NCBI GenBank assembly: GCA_903878085.1
Contig: CAIRGJ010000063.1
Span: forward strand, 60,207-124,206
From: an uncultured Hyphomicrobiales bacterium
Lineage (GTDB): Bacteria; Pseudomonadota; Alphaproteobacteria; Rhizobiales; Xanthobacteraceae
Length of the DNA stretch: 64,000 bases
Direction: 5' to 3'
Made by a program: the position numbers and the translations under genes. The notes under the pieces are model-generated. The model had not been told where the DNA came from. It did not search any database and was given only the letters and a program-made list of their open reading frames with translations. Shown here piece after piece: positions 48,390 through 56,522 of the stretch. Each line of letters begins with the position of its first letter. Positions within the stretch are counted from its first letter, which is position 1.

Positions 48390-49157
48390 TCAGGTCATCT
48401 GAAGGAAGCTCCTCAAAAGGGCGACGGCGTCTGCCGGCTTCTCCAGGACGGAAGCATGCCGCGTCCCGGATATCCATGCCAGCCTGGCATCAGGGATGGA
48501 ACCGGCAAGCTGACGGGCCGCATCCAGGAAGCTCGGGATGTCATCATCACCGCAGACTACAAGTGTCTTCGCTCTGATCGATCCCAGTGCAGCGCGCAGG
48601 TCAGCCGCCGCGAGCGCTTCGCAGGCAACTGCATAGGCCTCGCCATTGCAGTGGGCCAGCGTTTCTCGCACATAAGACACGCCAGGGTCGTTCTGAGCAA
48701 TGGCCTGCTTTGAAAACCATATCCCCAGCAGCGCATCGACCATTACGGCGACGCCTTTCGAGCGCGCCGTACCAGCACGTTTGGCCCACATGCGCCGCAT
48801 CTCATCAGTGTAGCGTGGGGTCGTATCGATCAGCACGAGTCGATCGACTCGCTCGGGATAACGCGCCGCGAAATCCTGTGCGATAAGCCCGCCTAGCGAT
48901 ATGCCGCCGATATGACCCCGCGTGATCGCGTGTTTCTTCATGATAGCGGCAAGCTGATCGGCGAGACCGGCGATGGAATACGCACCATGCGGCACCGGCG
49001 ATAAACCGTGGCCGGGCAGGTCATAGCGGTACAGGGTGAAGTTCTGAGCTAGCGGCCTGGCGAAAACCCAAAAGCGATGATCGACGCCGAGACAGTGAAG
49101 CAGCATCAGCGGCGTGCCAGTACCTTCCTTGATCAGGGAAACGTCGGCGTTGAGCAT
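48390..49157 (-). CDS. Alpha/beta-hydrolase, 3-oxoadipate enol-lactonase-like (255 aa)
   Basis: The oxyanion-hole text PLMLLHCLGVDHRFW and the nucleophile elbow GGISLGGLIAQDFA identify the fold. Asp lies in VCGDDDIPS and His in SGTRHASVLEKPAD. Size and order match PcaD-like enol-lactonases, which open lactones in aromatic degradation. It is 10 bases past the dienelactone hydrolase stop, so the two are likely cotranscribed and coupled. Confidence 0.85.
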   Translation of the reverse strand: MLNADVSLIKEGTGTPLMLLHCLGVDHRFWVFARPLAQNFTLYRYDLPGHGLSPVPHGAYSIAGLADQLAAIMKKHAITRGHIGGISLGGLIAQDFAARYPERVDRLVLIDTTPRYTDEMRRMWAKRAGTARSKGVAVMVDALLGIWFSKQAIAQNDPGVSYVRETLAHCNGEAYAVACEALAAADLRAALGSIRAKTLVVCGDDDIPSFLDAARQLAGSIPDARLAWISGTRHASVLEKPADAVALLRSFLQMT

Positions 49158-49167
49158 GGGCGCTGCC

Positions 49168-49869
49168 TCAGCCCAGATGTTTGTGGAAGAATTCGACCGA
49201 GAGCGCCAGTGCGCGGTCGGCTTCTGGCTTGCTGTAGGTCAGGCCGCCGTGCCGCGCGAAAGCGTGATCGGCGCCTGGATATTTATGGATCGCGACCAGA
49301 GGATTGGGCGACAGCTTGCGCTCGAGGAGGTCGTTGACTTCCTTTTGTACCCAGCGGTCCTTCATGGCCATGTGGAGGATAAAGGGACGGTGCAGATTGC
49401 CGACCTCGCGGATATTGTGCTCGATGTAAGTGCCATAATAGGCAACCGCGCAGTCGATGTCGGTGCGGCAACACATCAAGTAGCAGAGCTTGCCGCCGAG
49501 GCAGTAGCCGACCGCGCCGACCTTGCCGTTCACTTCTGGCAGCGTCTTCATGAATTCGCTCACGTCAACCATGTCTTCGACGCCCTGGTCGTAGTCGAAG
49601 TGATAGTAGAGCTCGAACGCCTTCTCGACATCCTTCGGATTGCGGTCGGACAGTTCGACACCGGCTTCCTGCCGGTAGAACAGGTCGGGGACGAGACATA
49701 CGAAACCCGCTTCGGCGAATTCCTTGGCGTGCTCCCGCATCGTCTCGTTGACACCCCAGATTTCCATGATGGCGATGATCGCACCGGCCGGCTTCTTGTT
49801 GGGATAGGCGATGTAGGCGCCCATCTTGCTGCCGTCACGCATGGTGACAGTGACGCTCTCAGTGCGCAT
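49168..49869 (-). CDS. Dienelactone hydrolase family protein (233 aa)
   Basis: The catalytic Cys is in GAVGYCLGGKLCYLMC, with Asp in MAMKDRWVQKEV and His in PGADHAFARHGG. Members hydrolyse dienelactones or related esters. I place the start at ATG 49869 after AAAGGA; the frame to 49911 is the end of the small gene before it. The stop of that 45-residue gene is only 1 base from this ATG. The short gap implies translational coupling. Confidence 0.88.
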   Translation of the reverse strand: MRTESVTVTMRDGSKMGAYIAYPNKKPAGAIIAIMEIWGVNETMREHAKEFAEAGFVCLVPDLFYRQEAGVELSDRNPKDVEKAFELYYHFDYDQGVEDMVDVSEFMKTLPEVNGKVGAVGYCLGGKLCYLMCCRTDIDCAVAYYGTYIEHNIREVGNLHRPFILHMAMKDRWVQKEVNDLLERKLSPNPLVAIHKYPGADHAFARHGGLTYSKPEADRALALSVEFFHKHLG

Positions 49870-49870
49870 G

Positions 49871-50008
49871 TCAGTATCCTTTCTTCGAGATACGCGCGAC
49901 GGCTTGAGCAATCAGCGCATGGTGCTCTTGCATCGAAGGGGCGAGCGCCTGGAAGGCCGCCGACATTTCGAGAATGCTCTCGATCCGGCTCGTAATCCTG
50001 GCGCTCAT
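49871..50008 (-). CDS. Very small protein of unknown function inside the catabolic operon (45 aa)
   Basis: ATG 50008 lies 3 bases after the stop of the amidohydrolase gene and the TGA lies 1 base before the ATG of the dienelactone hydrolase. The 45 residues (MSARITSRIESILEMSAAFQ, ALAPSMQEHHALIAQAVARI, SKKGY) are a likely amphipathic helix. The tight placement argues that it is a real gene and not spacer. Function unknown. Confidence 0.55.
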   Translation of the reverse strand: MSARITSRIESILEMSAAFQALAPSMQEHHALIAQAVARISKKGY

Positions 50009-50011
50009 TGG

Positions 50012-51019
50012 TTAGGCCTTTAGCTTAAGCAGCGCGCGGGCGTTGCCGTCAAAAATGCGCGATTTGTCAGCGTCGCTTATCGACAGCGCATTGACGGCAT
50101 CGACCGTGCCCTGCATCAATTGCTTGCCACCGAGCGAGTCAAAAGGCGCGTCGGTCGCAAACAGCGATCGTTCGGTGCCGAAAAAAGCATGGCCGCAGGC
50201 GGTGGCGGCGGCCGATCCATTCACCGCCGTGTCCGCATAGAGCATGCGGAAATAATCGAGCAGCGGCTTCTTGAGGCCAGCGCGCTCGGCAACCGGATTG
50301 CGATCCGGTGCGCCGAAGAAAATCTGCTGGAAGCCGAGCGCGATCTTTTCAGCAAAAAACGGGATCATGCCGCCGTAGTGATGGGTGATGATCTTGAGAG
50401 TGGGCAGTTTGTCGAAAAGCCCCGCGAAGATCAGCCGTGTCATGCAAGCGCTGGTCTCATAGGGCCAGCCGAAAGTGAACCAGATTTCGTTTTCGGAGTG
50501 ATCTTCGCCGGCGTAATCCGGGAAGTGCGGCCCCCGCATCGGGTGGATCCAGATCGGCAGGTCTTGCTTCGCCATGTACTCGAAGACGGGTAAAAACTCC
50601 GGGGCAGACAGCGGCTTGCCGTTTACATTTGTGAAGAGCTGAATGCCGCGTGCGCCGAGCGTGCCAATGGCGCGTTCTGCTTCGCGGATCATAGCGTCGG
50701 GATTGTTCGCTGGCATCGAGGCCGTGAAGGTCGGAAACAGGTCGGGGTGCGTCGCACAGACCGCGGCCAGCTCGTCATTGGCAAGCCGTGAGAGATCGGG
50801 CGATTTGTCCGGCTTAGCGAGCATCTCAAGCGGCGGATTGGCCAGAGAAAGGACGTGCTGATGTCCGGGGAACTCTTCCATCAACCTCAGGCGCGCGTCG
50901 ATCTGCCAGAGCGCAGGTAGGGCAGCGAAGGCTTTCAGACCAGGGTTGTCCGGTGCCAGCGTGCGAAACGTCTCGTAGACCTTTTGCGGGGTGAAGTGAT
51001 TGAAGATGTCTATTGGCAC
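50012..51019 (-). CDS. Amidohydrolase, ACMSD-like (335 aa)
   Basis: The first metal motif reads IDIFNHFTP, and the second His is in DLPIWIHPMRGPHFPD. HHYGGMIPFFAEK and LFATDAPFDSLGG provide the remaining ligands. This is the aminocarboxymuconate-semialdehyde decarboxylase superfamily, which decarboxylates or hydrolyses small aromatic-derived acids. The start is GTG at 51019. Another member lies at 52594-53607 in the same cluster; the two differ clearly in length and sequence. Confidence 0.82.
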   Translation of the reverse strand: MPIDIFNHFTPQKVYETFRTLAPDNPGLKAFAALPALWQIDARLRLMEEFPGHQHVLSLANPPLEMLAKPDKSPDLSRLANDELAAVCATHPDLFPTFTASMPANNPDAMIREAERAIGTLGARGIQLFTNVNGKPLSAPEFLPVFEYMAKQDLPIWIHPMRGPHFPDYAGEDHSENEIWFTFGWPYETSACMTRLIFAGLFDKLPTLKIITHHYGGMIPFFAEKIALGFQQIFFGAPDRNPVAERAGLKKPLLDYFRMLYADTAVNGSAAATACGHAFFGTERSLFATDAPFDSLGGKQLMQGTVDAVNALSISDADKSRIFDGNARALLKLKA

Positions 51020-51097
51020 GCTGATGGTCTCGAAAGAAACGATAGGTCAAAAGGACGATGGCGGCGCGACCGTGGGGATCGCGCCGCCCAGCCAGAT

Positions 51098-52507
51098 TCA
51101 AGCGTATTCGGCACGCGCCGCGCCTTGCGGCGCTGGCGTGTTGTCGTGAGCCTTGTTGATTTCTTCCAGGGCCCGGCCGCGTGTTTCGATGCCGACCGCC
51201 CACAACGCGATGGCGGATATCAGGAAGGACAGCGCGAAGGTGTGCAGCACATAGGTGCCGACGCCGTTGGCGATCATCAGTCCGACCACCAACGGCGCGA
51301 GGAACGAACCGATACGGCCGATGCCGAAGAACCAGCCGACCGCAGTTGCACGCAGGCGGGTCGGATAGAGTTCGCCGACATAGACGCTGGTTGCACCGTA
51401 GACGCCCGGATTAACCCAGCCGACAGCGGCAGCGGCGACATAGAGCCAGATGCCGCTCGCTTCCGCGAACCAGAGATGGAAGCCTGCCCCGATGAAGAAG
51501 TACAGGAATAGCACCGGACGCCGGCCAAATTTATCGATCAGCCAGCCGCAAGCGGCGTAGCCAAAGATGGCCGAGCAGGCCTGAACCAGCATGAAGACGA
51601 TGACCTGCGACAGGGGAAAGCCGCGGGCGACCAGAATGGTTGGCAGCATAAATAAGATGCCATTCGACGCCCAGAGAAAGCCGAACGACACGATCCAGAG
51701 TAGAAGCGTGTTCTTGGCGCGACCGGCCGACAGGAGCTCGGTGATCGTGATTTTGGTCTCGACGGTTAGTTCCTGCGGCAGCTTCGGCAGCGCGTCGATT
51801 TCGGCCTGTGTCAGATTGCGACCGAGCGCCTGACGCTCGATGTCGGTGACCGTCTGCTCGGCCTCGGCAACCTTGCCGCGGCTGACGAGATATCGCACTG
51901 ACTCTGGCATGTAGCGGCGTACGACCACCAGCAACAATGCCGGCACGACACCGACGATGAACAGCGCGCGCCAGCCGAAGTTCGGAATGATCAGCAAACT
52001 GAGCAGCGCGGCCAAGGCGAGGCCGACAGGGAAGGCGGCCATGATGCCGCCGGTCATCGTGCCGCGCAGGCGCCCCGGGCTAAATTCGGACCCAAGCGTC
52101 GAGGTCACCGGCACCTCACCGCCGAGGCCAAAATTCGACATGAAGCGGAAGACTTGTAACGAGAGGATGTTCCATGAGGCTGCGACGAGGCCGGTGAATA
52201 GCGCAAAGATGCCGATCGTCGCGGAGAACGAAGTCCGGCGACCGACGTAATCGGAAATTGTGCCCCAGAACAGTGCGCCGACGAAGGCTCCGACAAGGCC
52301 GATGGTGGCGACAAATCCTGCTTGCGCCGGACCGAGGCCGAATTCCTTGGCGATCAGCGGCAGCGCCGCGCCGAACAGTGCAAAATCAGCGGCGTCGAAC
52401 ATGACGCCAAGAAACGCCACGATGAAGAAATTGCGATGCCATTTCGAAAATGGCAGACGGTCGAGGCGGGTCAGCAACTCAGCGGATTTCTCGGCGTTGG
52501 CGGCCAT
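51098..52507 (-). CDS. MFS transporter, aromatic-acid/H+ symporter-like (469 aa)
   Basis: Twelve hydrophobic segments are visible. The loop 2-3 motif is GTISDYVGRRTSF and the loop 8-9 equivalent is WLIDKFGRRPVLF. FMSNFGLGGEVPVTSTLGSE lies in TM4-5. The layout fits the AAHS/SP group that imports aromatic or sugar-like acids. I place the start at ATG 52507 after GGGAGAG. The cluster position between two amidohydrolase genes points to import of their substrate. Confidence 0.88.
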   Translation of the reverse strand: MAANAEKSAELLTRLDRLPFSKWHRNFFIVAFLGVMFDAADFALFGAALPLIAKEFGLGPAQAGFVATIGLVGAFVGALFWGTISDYVGRRTSFSATIGIFALFTGLVAASWNILSLQVFRFMSNFGLGGEVPVTSTLGSEFSPGRLRGTMTGGIMAAFPVGLALAALLSLLIIPNFGWRALFIVGVVPALLLVVVRRYMPESVRYLVSRGKVAEAEQTVTDIERQALGRNLTQAEIDALPKLPQELTVETKITITELLSAGRAKNTLLLWIVSFGFLWASNGILFMLPTILVARGFPLSQVIVFMLVQACSAIFGYAACGWLIDKFGRRPVLFLYFFIGAGFHLWFAEASGIWLYVAAAAVGWVNPGVYGATSVYVGELYPTRLRATAVGWFFGIGRIGSFLAPLVVGLMIANGVGTYVLHTFALSFLISAIALWAVGIETRGRALEEINKAHDNTPAPQGAARAEYA

Positions 52508-52593
52508 CAATCTCTCCCTGGAACGGCTGCTTCTTTTTGGCAGCACTGCTGTTCACAGTATCAGGGGGTGATTAATAGGCAAAATGGCAAATT

Positions 52594-53607
52594 TTATAAG
52601 GCCGGCAGGCGTGGGAACAACGCGCGCGGCGTTTCTTCGCAGATCGTTTTCACCTGCGCGGCGGTCAGTCCTGCCGCGCGCACGGTGGCCAGCGGGTCGG
52701 TGTCGGCCGGCGGAAACGAATAGTCCGTGCCGAGGGCGATACGTTCTGCAGAGACGCGGCCTGCCAGCCAGTTGAGGATAGTCGGATCATGCAGGATCGT
52801 GTCGTAGTAAAAACGTCGCAGATAGTCCGACGGCTTGTTGGCCGCGACATCTCCCTGCTGTGCACGATCCATACGCGCATGCATGATGTCGAAACGTCCC
52901 GTAAGATAGGGAAACGTACCGCCGCCATGCGATAACAGGATACGCAGCGTCGGGAAGCGATCCATTACACCGGCGAAGATGAGCGAGCCGACGGTGAAAG
53001 TCGTATCGACCGTATATTGCGCAATCTGTGAAAGCGCGAATTTTGCTACGCGCGGTTGCGGCTGTGCTTGCACCGGGTGGACGAAAATCGCAATGTCGAG
53101 GTCGACTGCCGTCTGCCAAAAAGCATCGAGATCGAGTTCGCCGAGATTGACGCCCTCGACGTTGGCGGCGACAACTGCACCGACGGCGCCAAGGTTCTTC
53201 ACCGCATAGGTCAGTTCGGCTGCCGCTTCCTGCGCGTGCGGAAAGGGTACCGAAGCGAGCATCGAGAATCGCTCCGGTTTGGCCTGGCAGAGCTTAGCCA
53301 TGTGCTCGTTCATGTAGCGATGCCATGCGACGGATTTCTCAAGCGGCAGGCCATGCGCGAATATATCCGCCCACATCGATAGTACCTGTCGGGTCACGCC
53401 TTGCTGCGCCATGGCATCGACGCGCTTCTCGACAGGCTCGATCAGCTTCGAAAAGAACGGGCGCACTTTCAACCCGTAGTCGAAATGCAACGCGCAGGAA
53501 CAGGTCGGCGGATGTTGGATCACCGATATGCCGAACTCTGACGCACGGCTTTCAATGGTCTCGACCAGCGTCGGCGGCACATAATGCGCGTGAACATCGA
53601 TCGGCAT
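52594..53607 (-). CDS. Amidohydrolase, ACMSD-like (337 aa)
   Basis: The N-terminal motif IDVHAHYVPPTLVETIE is the classic ACMSD start. The second His is in DIAIFVHPVQAQPQ, then ILLSHGGGTFPYLTGRFD and LGTDYSFPP provide His and Asp. I place the start at ATG 53607, preceded by GGGAGGAAG; 53622 lacks that spacing. It is the first gene of the minus-strand cluster. Substrate unknown; the family mostly works on picolinate-like and benzoate-like acids. Confidence 0.85.
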   Translation of the reverse strand: MPIDVHAHYVPPTLVETIESRASEFGISVIQHPPTCSCALHFDYGLKVRPFFSKLIEPVEKRVDAMAQQGVTRQVLSMWADIFAHGLPLEKSVAWHRYMNEHMAKLCQAKPERFSMLASVPFPHAQEAAAELTYAVKNLGAVGAVVAANVEGVNLGELDLDAFWQTAVDLDIAIFVHPVQAQPQPRVAKFALSQIAQYTVDTTFTVGSLIFAGVMDRFPTLRILLSHGGGTFPYLTGRFDIMHARMDRAQQGDVAANKPSDYLRRFYYDTILHDPTILNWLAGRVSAERIALGTDYSFPPADTDPLATVRAAGLTAAQVKTICEETPRALFPRLPAL

Positions 53608-53705
53608 GGCTTCCTCCCGCATCGTTGGTGTGAAGGGCTCTTATACAACTCGATGTGCCTTGCCTAGCGGGCTGCGCGAAGGCCGTGTTGCATGCGGCGA
53701 CGCGT

Positions 53706-54107
53706 TCAGCGCTGGGTTGCCAGCCGGTAGATAATGTAGGCTTGCTCCATCTCCACTGAGTACAGCTGACACCACTTCCTGTTTCCGAGCTTGCCGCTAA
53801 GGGCTAACATTTCTCGTTCCTTCGCCACCACTTGCTCCTCGGTCGGAGGAGTCATCATCAATAGCATTAAATATGAAGTGGCCCACAGTCGGGGCACCTC
53901 TGGGCAATGTTCGTTGTGACGCACGAGGGCCGTCATCTCGGCAATTTTGTCTCTATTTCCTCGAGACGATTCATCGGCGTGTGATCTGTTTGCCATTCCA
54001 AACGTTAGAGCGATCGTAAGCCCGATCATACCCAAACGAGAGTTAGCGAATGGCTTCTTGATCCGCTGAGTAGGTTTGGTCGCGAGTCCGCAAAGCTGTT
54101 TCTGCAT
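53706..54107 (-). CDS. Small exported protein of unknown function (133 aa)
   Basis: A signal-like region (LGMIGLTIALTFGMANRSHA) follows a basic N-terminus. The mature part contains VRHNEHCPEVPRLWATSYLM and EREMLALSGKLGNRKWCQLY, with two Cys that could pair. AGGAAG precedes ATG 54107, so I prefer it to 54131. Composition is AT-richer than the upstream operon. No family recognised. Confidence 0.65.
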   Translation of the reverse strand: MQKQLCGLATKPTQRIKKPFANSRLGMIGLTIALTFGMANRSHADESSRGNRDKIAEMTALVRHNEHCPEVPRLWATSYLMLLMMTPPTEEQVVAKEREMLALSGKLGNRKWCQLYSVEMEQAYIIYRLATQR

Positions 54108-54245
54108 CGTGGCTTCCTTTCGTCGGCCCACACATGCGTAGCGTTCGCGTGAAGTCGATATGAAATCGGAGCAATCTTCTGGCTCATTTCAACGAAGACC
54201 GATCATTTTCTAATCAACGACGAAACCAATTCGTTGGTCATCGCT

Positions 54246-54307
54246 GAGAGCGTTTAAACGGCGTCACCATAATTATTCGACTGCTCAGAGCGTTTAAACA
54301 GCGTCCC
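54246..54307. repeat. Two 22-bp direct repeats with GTTTAAAC core
   Basis: AGAGCGTTTAAACGGCGTCA (54246-54265) and AGAGCGTTTAAACAGCGTCC (54286-54305) share 18 of 20 bases; starts are 40 bases apart. They lie 125-185 bases upstream of the ParB-methyltransferase gene and may be a protein-binding site. Nothing else is supported in 54108-54430. Confidence 0.55.
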
Positions 54308-54430
54308 CGTGAAAAATACACGGCGGCGTGCGCAAAAAATTCTCTACGGTATAACGCGTTTTGATTACATTTCGCGGGTTCAATGATCGTGTCGGCGCAC
54401 GTAGTTTCTCCTCGCAAAGGAGAATCATCG

Positions 54431-55162
54431 ATGCATCTTTCGTCAACCGAAGCCGTTATCCGAGCGAATGATACAAATGTGGCGCAACCGTTATCCGTGG
54501 TCTACCGAGCGATTTCGGAACTCAAGCCCGATCCGAAGAACCCACGCAGCCACAGCCCAAAGCAAGTCCGCCAGATCGCAAACAGCATCAGTACGTTTGG
54601 CTTTAACGTACCGGTGCTTGTCGATAGCAACCTCACCGTCGTTGCCGGCCACGGGCGACTTTTGGCATGCCAACATCTTGGGTGGGACAAGGTCCCGACT
54701 ATTTCGCTGGGACACCTCACAGCGGCTCAAGCCAAGGCGTTTCTCATCGCTGACAACAAGCTGACTGAGAATGGCGACTGGGACGTCCGACTGCTGGCCG
54801 AGCAGCTCAAGGAGTTGTCGCTGCTTGATCTCGACTTCAATCTCGAGGTTATCGGCTTCGACATGGGTGAAATTGACCTGCGTATCGAGTCGCTATCGGC
54901 GCCCGACGACGCGGAAGATCCAATCGACCAGGTGCCGCCACCGGGCGGCCCAGCGGTGACGGTCCCAGGGGATTTGTGGCGCCTGGGCGACCATCGGCTG
55001 TTCTGCGGTAGTGCCCTCGACGCAACGACCTATGACACCTTGATGGCCGGCGACAAGGCATCACTGGTGTTCACTGACCCGCCTTACAACGTGCCCGTAC
55101 AAGGCCACGTGTCTGGCAAAGGCGCCGTTGCGCACCGGGAGTTCCCTGAATTGCGATATTGA
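54431..55162 (+). pseudogene. ParB-domain / DNA methyltransferase gene, 3'-truncated (243 aa left)
   Basis: Residues about 20-110 are a ParB/Srx-like domain (ELKPDPKNPRSHSPKQVRQI, VLVDSNLTVVAGHGRLLACQ, AFLIADNKLTENGDWD). A linker follows, then the start of a beta-class amino-methyltransferase (WRLGDHRLFCGSA, SLVFTDPPYNVPVQGHVSGK) with the catalytic DPPY. Text typical of the family stops at AVAHREFP, and four more residues precede the stop. The SAM-binding half (FxGxG) is missing, so methylation is unlikely. AAAGGAGA precedes ATG 54431. Such genes normally occur on phages and mobile elements. Confidence 0.75.
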
Positions 55163-55223
55163 GCGTATTTTCGCGGATGAATGGTGGGGCGTGCCGCCCT
55201 CTGTTCCGGGAAAGGGGCGAGGA

Positions 55224-56237
55224 TCAGTTGGATTTTGGTGGCGGTGCCGTGCTACTGCGCACGATGAGTTGAGACTGACTGATAGCGATATGCGGATCCT
55301 TGTTCGACGTCGATCGGCCGGTTCGCATTGAGTGGAGAAGCCAAAGTCCGCATCCGGTAGCAAGATCTTCGACCGGCAAGCGGATCGTGGTCAAGCCGGG
55401 TCCCCACCATTGCTGCCAATGTCCGTCGCCGTATCCGACGAACGAGAGTGAACCCGGAACGTCGATTTTCATAGCCAATAGCTGCTCGGCAGCCCCGAGG
55501 GTGATTTGGACCGAAGTTGTTATGATCGCAGTCGGCGCAGGTAGCTTGGCAATGAGGCGGGATGTGGCTTCGGTGCCAAACCGGACGTTGGGAGGCCCGA
55601 ATTCGACCAAAGCCTCGTCGACTTTGAGATTGAAATTAGAATGAGCTCGGCAAAATCCCTCATAGCGGCTTATGCCCGTGGAGAAAATGAGGTCGCCGAC
55701 AAAGCCGATACGGCGGTGACCGAGCTCCAACAAATGGGTGGTCGCGTTATGAATTGCACGTTCTTCGTCCATGCCGAACCAATCGCCGAGAGCCGGAATT
55801 CGACGAAGTAACTGTACGTGCGGCGCCATTCTGAGGAGCGCTAATGTCTCGCGACGCGGAGCGGCAGACAGAATAGTGACGATGCCCGCGACTCGTGCGC
55901 TGACGAGTTCCCGCATTTGCTGCATCTCGACGTCACGGTCGTCACCGGTGAGCGATAGAGCGAGATGGAAGCCTTCGCGTTCAAAGCAGTTTGAGAGCAT
56001 TTGGGCGGTCATAGAGTAGAACGTGCTTTGAATGTCGGGTACCAGCAGACCGATAAGATGGCTCGATCCTCCGCGCATGACCCGCGCCGCCCTGTTTGCG
56101 ACGTATCCAAGTTCTTCCGCCGTTGCGCGCACACGCTCCTTAGTTTCACGGCTAATCCGCGGATGGTCGGCAAGGGCTCGGCCGACGGTCGATGGCGAAA
56201 ATCCTAATTGTTGTGCGATGTCTTTAATTGTGATCAT
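55224..56237 (-). CDS. LacI-family transcriptional repressor (337 aa)
   Basis: The HTH reads ITIKDIAQQLGFSPSTVGRA then LADHPRISRETKERV, followed by the hinge ANRAARVMRGGSS. The periplasmic-binding-protein-like domain holds LIGLLVPDIQSTFYSMTAQM and HLLELGHRRIGFVGD. It is divergent from the transketolase genes, with operator-like palindromes in the shared spacer, so it is the likely regulator of that cluster and responds to a sugar or sugar-like ligand. Confidence 0.9.
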   Translation of the reverse strand: MITIKDIAQQLGFSPSTVGRALADHPRISRETKERVRATAEELGYVANRAARVMRGGSSHLIGLLVPDIQSTFYSMTAQMLSNCFEREGFHLALSLTGDDRDVEMQQMRELVSARVAGIVTILSAAPRRETLALLRMAPHVQLLRRIPALGDWFGMDEERAIHNATTHLLELGHRRIGFVGDLIFSTGISRYEGFCRAHSNFNLKVDEALVEFGPPNVRFGTEATSRLIAKLPAPTAIITTSVQITLGAAEQLLAMKIDVPGSLSFVGYGDGHWQQWWGPGLTTIRLPVEDLATGCGLWLLHSMRTGRSTSNKDPHIAISQSQLIVRSSTAPPPKSN

Positions 56238-56273
56238 GGATCCAAACGTGCGTGATATTTAGCTGTGCCATTA

Positions 56274-56285
56274 GCTATCGATAGC
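56274..56285. promoter_or_regulatory. Palindrome GCTATCGATAGC, operator half of a LacI-type site
   Basis: GCTATCGATAGC is a perfect 12-bp palindrome with a central CG, as in LacI-family operators. It continues into CACAAAT on the right, the same flank as the second site. It lies 37 bases upstream of the lacI-type ATG and fits autoregulation. Confidence 0.55.
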
Positions 56286-56367
56286 ACAAATGAGCAGACC
56301 TTTAATTCCTTATCGTCTCCAAAATATCAATAATACGGTCATTGACGCGCGAATAATTCCTTGATAG

Positions 56368-56387
56368 TTGTGCAAACGTTAGCACAA
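56368..56387. promoter_or_regulatory. LacI-type operator TTGTGCAAACGTTAGCACAA
   Basis: The 20-base sequence differs from its reverse complement at two symmetric positions only and has central ACGT. The right half TAGCACAAA recurs at 56282-56290. It lies about 135 bases upstream of the transketolase ATG, near the expected promoter. Confidence 0.65.
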
Positions 56388-56389
56388 AT

Positions 56390-56429
56390 ACTGGCTCTAA
56401 AATACGACTACTGGCTCTAAAATACGACT
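56390..56429. repeat. Perfect 20-bp tandem duplication
   Basis: ACTGGCTCTAAAATACGACT occurs twice in direct succession (56390-56409, 56410-56429), immediately after the operator. It lengthens the leader of the transketolase operon. It could be a recent duplication or a binding-site pair. Confidence 0.85.
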
Positions 56430-56522
56430 GCCTAAAAGGCAGCCTGCGTCTGGGATGAGGAAACATGCGAAACCGATCTCGCTGGTACGAGATATTTCGC
56501 GGCCATAGGGAGAGGTAACCCT

